Shown in pieces: positions 7,085 through 11,509 of a DNA stretch of 11,509 nt (within the stretch, counting starts at the first letter, position 1; each line of letters starts with the position of its first letter). The DNA lies in contig JBIIJL010000065.1 of the NCBI GenBank assembly GCA_044233795.1, positions 1-11,509 of the forward strand, read 5' to 3'. A program made the translations under genes and the position numbers. Under the pieces are notes generated by a model. It was not told the origin of the DNA, made no database searches, and worked only from the letters and a program-made list of their open reading frames with translations. Source of the DNA: JBIIJL01 sp044233795. GTDB taxonomy: Bacteria; Pseudomonadota; Gammaproteobacteria; Legionellales; Legionellaceae.

Positions 7085-7109
7085 TTTAAAAACTTGATCA
7101 TCGAGTATT
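7085..7109 (-). terminator. Weak candidate terminator after the pseudopilin gene
   Basis: On the minus strand ACTCGA-TGA-TCAAGT forms a short stem with one mismatch, followed at once by TTTTTAAAT, 13 or so bases past the stop codon at 7119. This is the expected position for the end of the lapA-pseudopilin transcript, but the stem is short. Confidence 0.3.
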
Positions 7110-7118
7110 CAAGAATAG

Positions 7119-7586
7119 CTACACAATCATTCTCACTCTTCCCAATCGATTAACCACTAATTTTTTTTGTTCAAACCGACTTTTGATGATAAAATAACCA
7201 TTAGTGCTGTTATGACGAATATCGTTATTAAATCTTAAGTAATGTGGGGATTGAAAACCATGCCATTCGACATTTACCCCTTTATTTAGCCACCCCCACT
7301 CATGGATCACCCGGGCTAATTTATACTCGTTTTCAGCAACAACAACCAAACCATGTGACCAATTAAGTTTGGCTGAAAGAGGCTTTATGATTAAGGGCTC
7401 CCCAGTCAACAACGCTTCAACTCTAGCAGTGTTGATGGCTAAAGTAATTTCATCAACGACCACACTCACTTGGTGCCGCTGATGAAAGATAGGCCAAAAT
7501 GACATGCCAAAAGTCATGAGTACTGCGATAATAGCAAGACTTATCAGTAGCTCAATCAGAGTTAAACCTTGCGGATATTGATTCAT
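7119..7586 (-). CDS. GspH/FimT-family pseudopilin (type IV pilus or type II secretion minor pilin)
   Basis: A 155-residue protein with a class III prepilin leader. A short MNQYPQG leader is followed by LTLIELLISLAIIAVLMTFG, giving peptidase cleavage after Gly7, a hydrophobic first mature residue, and the conserved Glu at mature +5 (Glu12). The hydrophobic helix spans about 8-30. Such proteins are minor subunits built into the tip of a pilus or pseudopilus after the prepilin peptidase cuts and methylates them. The C-terminal part (from about 45) has the strand-rich, variable look of GspH/FimT. The start at 7586 is fixed by the leader and by the ATGA overlap with the stop codon of the uracil-DNA glycosylase gene. 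A longer frame to 7682 would bury the leader inside the protein. No other pilus or secretion gene is nearby, so which machine it serves cannot be told. Confidence 0.85.
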   Translation of the reverse strand: MNQYPQGLTLIELLISLAIIAVLMTFGMSFWPIFHQRHQVSVVVDEITLAINTARVEALLTGEPLIIKPLSAKLNWSHGLVVVAENEYKLARVIHEWGWLNKGVNVEWHGFQSPHYLRFNNDIRHNSTNGYFIIKSRFEQKKLVVNRLGRVRMIV

Positions 7587-8209
7587 AAATTTATATATTG
7601 TTTTAAAACTAACAGATCGTGATAAGCGTTTTTTTTGTCCTGAAGATTTTTTAACAAATATGAAGGGTGATAACTCACACAAACTGGGATTCCAAGATAA
7701 TGATAAATTGTACCACGTAGCTTAGACAATGGCTCGGTCGTGTCAAGAATCGCATGGGCTGCGAAACAACCTAAGGCTAAAATAACCGTAGGTTTGACCA
7801 GTTCAATTTGTGATTTTAAATAGCCTAAACACTCAGTAATTTCTATAGGCATTGGATCTCGATTATTAGGGGGGCGACATTTAATCGCGTTCGTTATATA
7901 AACCTCTTCTTCTGTTAGTTGTATGCTAGAAAGCATTTTGTTGAGTAATAGACCTGCTCGTCCTACAAAAGGTAATCCTTGTATATCCTCATGAAAGCCC
8001 GGTGCTTCACCTATCACCATCAACTGTGCTTGAGGATTACCACGTGCAAACACAGTCTTTGTACGAGTTTGATGAAGCGCACAATCTACGCATACTTGAG
8101 CAGATAATTCTAGCGCCTTAATTTGCTGAGTGAACTTAAGGCTTTCACGACGTACCCAAGTATCGATGCCAATAGTCTGTAGATAATAGGGATGTAATCC
8201 ATTTGACAT
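7583..8209 (-). CDS. Family 4 uracil-DNA glycosylase with 4Fe-4S cluster
   Basis: A base-excision repair enzyme that removes uracil from DNA. The 208-residue protein has the family's four cluster cysteines: Cys40 and Cys43 (CVDC), Cys111 (KCRPPNNRDP) and Cys127, the last two 15 residues apart. Motif A is GEAPGFHED (67-75), followed by GLPFVGRAG (78-86), and motif B is HPSYLL (181-186). These place it in the bacterial type 4 family found in thermophiles and many proteobacteria, rather than in the Ung family. It begins three bases after the pyrF stop codon and ends in the ATGA overlap with the pseudopilin gene, so it is part of the same operon. Its Shine-Dalgarno is weak, which suggests coupling to pyrF translation. 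Confidence 0.93.
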   Translation of the reverse strand: MSNGLHPYYLQTIGIDTWVRRESLKFTQQIKALELSAQVCVDCALHQTRTKTVFARGNPQAQLMVIGEAPGFHEDIQGLPFVGRAGLLLNKMLSSIQLTEEEVYITNAIKCRPPNNRDPMPIEITECLGYLKSQIELVKPTVILALGCFAAHAILDTTEPLSKLRGTIYHYLGIPVCVSYHPSYLLKNLQDKKNAYHDLLVLKQYINL

Positions 8210-8212
8210 TAT

Positions 8213-8902
8213 TTAATGCTTCGTTTGCAAAATTTGATGAACGACTTCCATTGGGTTCTCGCTTGAAGTAATAGGTCGCCCAACGACCAGATAATCGCTA
8301 CCTGCTTTAAGAGCCGCAGATGGCGTATTAACGCGGGACTGATCATCTGCACTATTCGTATCTAACCTTATACCAGGAGTCACAGTAAGAAAGGCTTGAC
8401 CACAACAAGCTTTGATTAATGGTACTTCTAGAGCCGAGGAAACGACTCCGTCGAGGCCCGCATCAAGGCTAAACTTTGCTAAGCGTTCTACGTGCTGTGA
8501 AATCGTTTCGTGATATAAAGAAGAGAATTCAACTACATTCATACTTGTAAGAACGGTTACTGCAATTAGCAAAGGTCTAGTCTCTCCATAAGCTTCGATA
8601 GCAATTCTTGCCGCATCCATCATCTTTCTGCCTCCACAGGCATGTAAATTGACCATCCATACACCAAGCTCTGCAGACGCCTGACAGGCCTTAGCTACAG
8701 TCGATGGAATATCATGAAATTTCAAGTCTAGAAAAACACGGAAACTTTTATCTACAAGCTGTTTAACAAAAGCTGGTCCAAACAGAGTGAACATTTCGCT
8801 ACCAACTTTGAGCGCACATGCCCTGGGATCCAACTGTTCAACCAGATGTTCAGCTGTATACAAATTGTCAAAATCAAGTGCAACAACAAGGTTTACTGCC
8901 AT
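8213..8902 (-). CDS. pyrF: Orotidine 5'-phosphate decarboxylase PyrF
   Basis: The last step of de novo UMP synthesis, the decarboxylation of OMP to UMP, in the cytoplasm. Family motifs of the 229-residue protein: ALDF with Asp10, LKVG with Lys32, the catalytic DLKFHDIPST with Asp59, Lys61 and Asp64, VTPGIR (174-179) and VVGRPIT (206-212) at the phosphate-binding end. The length is typical. The ATG at 8902 is chosen over the adjoining TTG at 8905 because AGGGGG lies six bases before it. This Shine-Dalgarno overlaps the lapB stop codon (TAG at 8915-8913), so the two genes are packed with 10 bases between them. The lapB-pyrF order is common in Gammaproteobacteria. Confidence 0.97.
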   Translation of the reverse strand: MAVNLVVALDFDNLYTAEHLVEQLDPRACALKVGSEMFTLFGPAFVKQLVDKSFRVFLDLKFHDIPSTVAKACQASAELGVWMVNLHACGGRKMMDAARIAIEAYGETRPLLIAVTVLTSMNVVEFSSLYHETISQHVERLAKFSLDAGLDGVVSSALEVPLIKACCGQAFLTVTPGIRLDTNSADDQSRVNTPSAALKAGSDYLVVGRPITSSENPMEVVHQILQTKH

Positions 8903-8912
8903 CAAATACCCC

Positions 8913-10082
8913 CTAGTCTCCTTCTAAACCGTGAATCGGTTTCATTCTGCTCCATTGTTTACAACTTGGACAATGCCAATGCAATAATTTACCTCCAAAA
9001 CCACAATGGCCACATCGATAAATGGGCTTATTTTCTAGAAATTTACTGGTGATATCATATAGCATTTGTAATTTATCACGCACGCGTCCTTGTGCTGACT
9101 CAAGATGCCAATATATTAAACGATTTAGCCCACGAATTGATGGATGCCTTCTTAACTGACCAGAAACAAAATCAATAGCGAAATCGACACTCTTTTCTTG
9201 TCGCAGGTACTCGCCAACTTCAAAAATGACCGATGCGCGAGGATGATCAGCCAGTGTTTGTTCAAGATAATCGACACATTCATCCATCGCATCAAGCTCC
9301 CTATGGCAATGTACGAGTGGAGCGATAATCTCAGTTAAAAACTCAGCGTCTTGCTCGGGTACATTTTTAAGTGCTCGTATGGCTTGTTTAAACCGGCCAT
9401 GCTTGATTTCTAGATTGGCCAACATCAAACTGGCCCGCACAGATTGCTTATCTATAGACAAAGCCTGCTTAATAGCAGTATATGCTTTATCATAAACATT
9501 TCCTTTAAGTGCATGGGTTGCTATCTCGCAGTAATAGTGGGCGGCTTGAGCATGAAGGCTGTTTCCAGTTGATATTTCGAGTTTTTTTAATACTTCCAGG
9601 GCTTTTTCCCATGCTTTTTCTTGTTGATAAATGGCTAATAAACCTTGTAAGCTGCTATTTTCTCTTGCACCACCCAACTCTACAACTTCTATGAATATTC
9701 GCTCTGCTCTATCAAATACACCAGCACTCATATAATCTTGTCCAAGGGATAATAATGCCTCTTTTCGCTGTTGCAAACTAAGTTGCGGACGTGCAATCAG
9801 ATTTTGATGTATTCTAATGGCCCTATCTACCTCACCGCGGCGCCGAAATAAACTACCAAGTGCTAAGTGTGTTTCTACTGTGTCACTGTCAACATCCAAA
9901 AGTTTGATAAATACATCCACAGCCTTGTCAGGTTGCTCGTTGAGAAGATAATTTAAACCAACCACATACTCTCTTGAAAAATCATGGGTATTTTGTTGCT
10001 CTTTTGTAGAATAATGGCGAGTAGCTACCCACCAACCAGACCACGCAGCTGCTGGTAAAAGTAGGGGCCATAAGATAATCAT
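8913..10082 (-). CDS. lapB: LapB (YciM), LPS assembly TPR protein with rubredoxin-like zinc ribbon
   Basis: LapB is an inner-membrane-anchored protein that brings LpxC to FtsH for degradation and so balances LPS and phospholipid synthesis. The N-terminal segment MIILWPLLLPAAAWSGWW is the membrane anchor. The body is a series of tetratricopeptide helices (for example LNEQPDKAVDVFIKLL, GSLFRRRGEVDRAIRIHQ and GQDYMSAGVFDRAERIF). The C-terminal zinc ribbon is RCGHCG...HWHCPSCKQW with Cys357, Cys360, Cys371 and Cys374. The length of 389 equals that of E. coli LapB, with cysteines at matching positions. The ATG at 10082 is chosen because AGGAG sits seven bases upstream. A start at 10100 would add six residues that include this ribosome binding site. 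The gene follows lapA and is overlapped by a small upstream reading frame. Confidence 0.96.
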   Translation of the reverse strand: MIILWPLLLPAAAWSGWWVATRHYSTKEQQNTHDFSREYVVGLNYLLNEQPDKAVDVFIKLLDVDSDTVETHLALGSLFRRRGEVDRAIRIHQNLIARPQLSLQQRKEALLSLGQDYMSAGVFDRAERIFIEVVELGGARENSSLQGLLAIYQQEKAWEKALEVLKKLEISTGNSLHAQAAHYYCEIATHALKGNVYDKAYTAIKQALSIDKQSVRASLMLANLEIKHGRFKQAIRALKNVPEQDAEFLTEIIAPLVHCHRELDAMDECVDYLEQTLADHPRASVIFEVGEYLRQEKSVDFAIDFVSGQLRRHPSIRGLNRLIYWHLESAQGRVRDKLQMLYDITSKFLENKPIYRCGHCGFGGKLLHWHCPSCKQWSRMKPIHGLEGD

Positions 10083-10126
10083 CTTAACTCTCCTAGGCAT
10101 TGTTTCGATAATCTATCAAAATCCAT
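10079..10126 (-). CDS. Putative 15-residue mini-ORF between lapA and lapB, overlapping the lapB start
   Basis: On the minus strand ATG at 10126-10124 opens a 15-codon frame (MDFDRLSKQCLGELR) whose TGA (10081-10079) overlaps the lapB ATG as ATGA. AGAGG lies nine bases before the ATG. A further in-frame ATG at 10135 would give 18 residues. It also spans the lapB Shine-Dalgarno, so ribosomes translating it could deliver or block initiation at lapB. It may be chance, since short frames are common. Confidence 0.3.
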   Translation of the reverse strand: MDFDRLSKQCLGELR

Positions 10127-10141
10127 ACCCGTCATCCTCTT

Positions 10142-10432
10142 TTAGTGTTGATCTTTAAGAGGAATTGAGCGCAAATTTTTTATTTCTTTCTCAGTGAGTT
10201 TCAGCTGTGTCTTCAAGCTACGAAGCTCTCCTTTAAGACGCCAATAACGACCGAAAAATATAAATACGCCAAATATCACACCCACACCTAGAACTGCGAT
10301 CATCAAGACTGAGATCGGCATTTTAAGTGAGGCAATATACAAATTAACTTCTACGGAGGATGCATTGAGGGCCGCAAAACTAACCCCTATCAAAATTAAT
10401 ACTATATAAAATACCGTAATTACTATCCGCAT
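10142..10432 (-). CDS. lapA: LapA (YciS), LPS assembly membrane protein, DUF1049 family
   Basis: A small inner-membrane protein that works with LapB in regulating LPS synthesis. From the ATG at 10432 it has 96 residues (E. coli 102). The first membrane helix is about 4-22 (VITVFYIVLILIGVSF), a short loop follows (ALNASSVEVNLYIASLKMPIS), and the second helix is about 37-59. A basic, coiled-coil-like cytoplasmic tail completes it (RYWRLKGELRSLKTQLKLTE and onward). This layout is that of the LapA domain. The start is chosen because AAGGA lies about nine bases upstream, and because the longer frame from 10465 would place a charged 11-residue extension before the first helix and has no ribosome binding site. 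It lies downstream of the rpsA terminator and so probably has its own promoter, which I could not place with confidence. Confidence 0.9.
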   Translation of the reverse strand: MRIVITVFYIVLILIGVSFAALNASSVEVNLYIASLKMPISVLMIAVLGVGVIFGVFIFFGRYWRLKGELRSLKTQLKLTEKEIKNLRSIPLKDQH

Positions 10433-10487
10433 ATATCCAATCCTTTTATAGATAGAACTGCTCATAGAAGTTAAAACTTAAATATAT

Positions 10488-10516
10488 AAAAAAAGCGTAG
10501 TGAACTACGCTTTTTT
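10488..10516 (-). terminator. Intrinsic terminator of rpsA
   Basis: On the minus strand GCGTAG (10510-10505), loop TTCA and CTACGC (10500-10495) form a GC-rich six-base-pair stem flanked by an A-run and followed by seven T. It sits about 20 bases past the rpsA stop codon. The flanking A and T runs make it symmetrical, so it could also stop transcription arriving from the other side. Confidence 0.9.
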
Positions 10517-10531
10517 AACTAACGAATGGTT

Positions 10532-11509
10532 TTATTCATTGTCCTTATTGGCCATCTTTTCTTTCAGTAAATCACCAAGCGTTGTTGTTGGCTCAGCGCT
10601 TTTTGAGTACTTTTTAATAACCTCAGCTTGATCTTCAGCGTCTTTTGCTTTAACAGAAAGAATAATGGAACGATTTTTCTTATCAATGTTTATGATTTTA
10701 GCTTCAATTTCATCGCCTTCTTTGACAACCGTTGTAGCATCATCAACTTTTTCTTCAGAAAGATCGCTTACTCGAATAATACCAATAACATCTTCTGCTA
10801 ACTCAACCGTTACTGTTTTGGCATCAACAGCAGTTATCTTACCTTTAACGATAGCGCCTTTAGTAAATTCTTCAGCAAAGCTTCCGAAATTATCACCTTC
10901 GAGTTGCTTTAATCCTAAGGAAATGCGCTCACGATCAGCATCAATAGCAAGAATGATTGCTTCAAGCTCCTGGCCTTTCTTGAATTGCTTAACAGCTTCT
11001 TCCCCAGGAATGGTCCAAGAAATATCAGATAAATGCACTAAGCCGTCAATTTCACCATCTAAGCCGATAAAGATTCCAAAGTCAGTGATGGAACGTATTT
11101 TACCGCTAACTTTTTGTCCTTTGCTATGTGCTTGAGCAAAGTTCTGCCATGGGTTACCCACGCACTGCTTCATACCAAGTGATATTCGTCGACGTTCTTC
11201 ATCAATCTCAAGGACCATAACGGGAACAAGATCACCCATGGACACAACCTTATTAGGATGGACGTTTTTATTGGTCCAGTCCATTTCAGACATATGCACC
11301 AACCCTTCAACACCTTCCTCAATTTCAACAAAACAACCATAATCGGTAATATTGGTCACTTTGCCCTCTAGGCGTTTGCCAATTGGATAACGTTCTACCA
11401 AGTCAACCCATGGATCATTGCCTAGTTGCTTCATTCCTAAAGAAACACGATTACGCTCACTATCAAAACTCAATACTTTAACTTGAACATCTTGACCAAC
11501 AGTTAACAA
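10532..11509 (-). CDS. rpsA: 30S ribosomal protein S1, C-terminal part; gene begins beyond the right edge
   Basis: S1 binds mRNA on the small ribosomal subunit and helps initiate translation on structured or weakly leadered messages. The 325 residues present correspond to the end of S1 domain 3 and the whole of domains 4 (about 45-114), 5 (132-201) and 6 (219-288). They include ITDYGCFVEIEEGVEGLVHM, SITDFGIFIGLDGEIDGLVHL and two RRRISLGMKQ/RERISLGLKQ repeats, very close to E. coli S1 (557 aa). The TTG at the right edge is an ordinary Leu codon, not the start. The C-terminal tail after domain 6 is lysine/glutamate-rich and ends LGDLLKEKMANKDNE. An intrinsic terminator follows at once. ihfB, which often follows rpsA, is absent here. 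Confidence 0.97.
   Translation of the reverse strand: MLTVGQDVQVKVLSFDSERNRVSLGMKQLGNDPWVDLVERYPIGKRLEGKVTNITDYGCFVEIEEGVEGLVHMSEMDWTNKNVHPNKVVSMGDLVPVMVLEIDEERRRISLGMKQCVGNPWQNFAQAHSKGQKVSGKIRSITDFGIFIGLDGEIDGLVHLSDISWTIPGEEAVKQFKKGQELEAIILAIDADRERISLGLKQLEGDNFGSFAEEFTKGAIVKGKITAVDAKTVTVELAEDVIGIIRVSDLSEEKVDDATTVVKEGDEIEAKIINIDKKNRSIILSVKAKDAEDQAEVIKKYSKSAEPTTTLGDLLKEKMANKDNE

Noticed and set aside
10445..10474. TTAACT-18 bp-TATAAA as a lapA promoter (minus strand)
   Set aside because: The transcript would begin downstream of the lapA Shine-Dalgarno, leaving almost no leader.
10665..11135. 156-codon plus-strand frame
   Set aside because: Lies wholly antisense to the highly conserved rpsA; serine-rich low-complexity product typical of a shadow frame.
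1..11509. CRISPR array, rRNA, tRNA genes or tandem repeats
   Set aside because: No regularly spaced repeats and no recognisable structured RNA genes were seen on either strand.

Overview
The window looks like chromosomal DNA of an AT-leaning gammaproteobacterium, probably a host-associated lineage such as Legionella, Coxiella or a relative. This rests on four things. The rpsA - lapA - lapB - pyrF order is typical of Gammaproteobacteria. The QueF is the long bimodular proteobacterial type. The LapB matches the Escherichia coli protein in length and zinc-ligand spacing. A large membrane-anchored kinase-like protein resembles the secreted effectors of intracellular Legionellales. The taxonomic placement is inference.

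Left part (1-3680), accessory region. A minus-strand gene (2-409) runs off the left edge. It is unrecognised but sits behind a near-consensus sigma70 promoter. Next is a decayed IS256-family transposase (569-1054, minus) with several in-frame stops, then a gene-poor stretch with a strong inverted repeat. After that comes an AT-rich minus-strand gene (1308-3248) for a protein with an N-terminal kinase-like fold, a helical middle, a C-terminal membrane segment and an acidic tail. Between it and queF lies about 430 bp with a short decayed coding fragment and a possible insertion-sequence end. The kinase gene therefore lies between mobile-element debris.

Middle (3680-6934), conserved metabolism. 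queF (minus; queuosine biosynthesis) starts at a TTG. Divergent from it, on the plus strand behind its own promoter, are a Gfo/Idh/MocA oxidoreductase and lpxB, with overlapping reading frames. The pair suggests lipid A synthesis, possibly with a modified (GnnA-type) glucosamine.

Right part (7119-11509), one minus-strand block read from right to left. The 3' part of rpsA ends in a clear intrinsic terminator. Then comes a tightly packed cluster: lapA, lapB, pyrF, a family 4 uracil-DNA glycosylase and a GspH/FimT-type pseudopilin. The last two are joined by an ATGA overlap. A 15-residue mini-ORF between lapA and lapB also ends in ATGA at the lapB start. The ihfB gene usually found between rpsA and lapA is absent from that position. 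LapA/LapB control LpxC, and so LPS synthesis, while LpxB acts in lipid A synthesis on the other strand, so the window holds two separate parts of LPS production.
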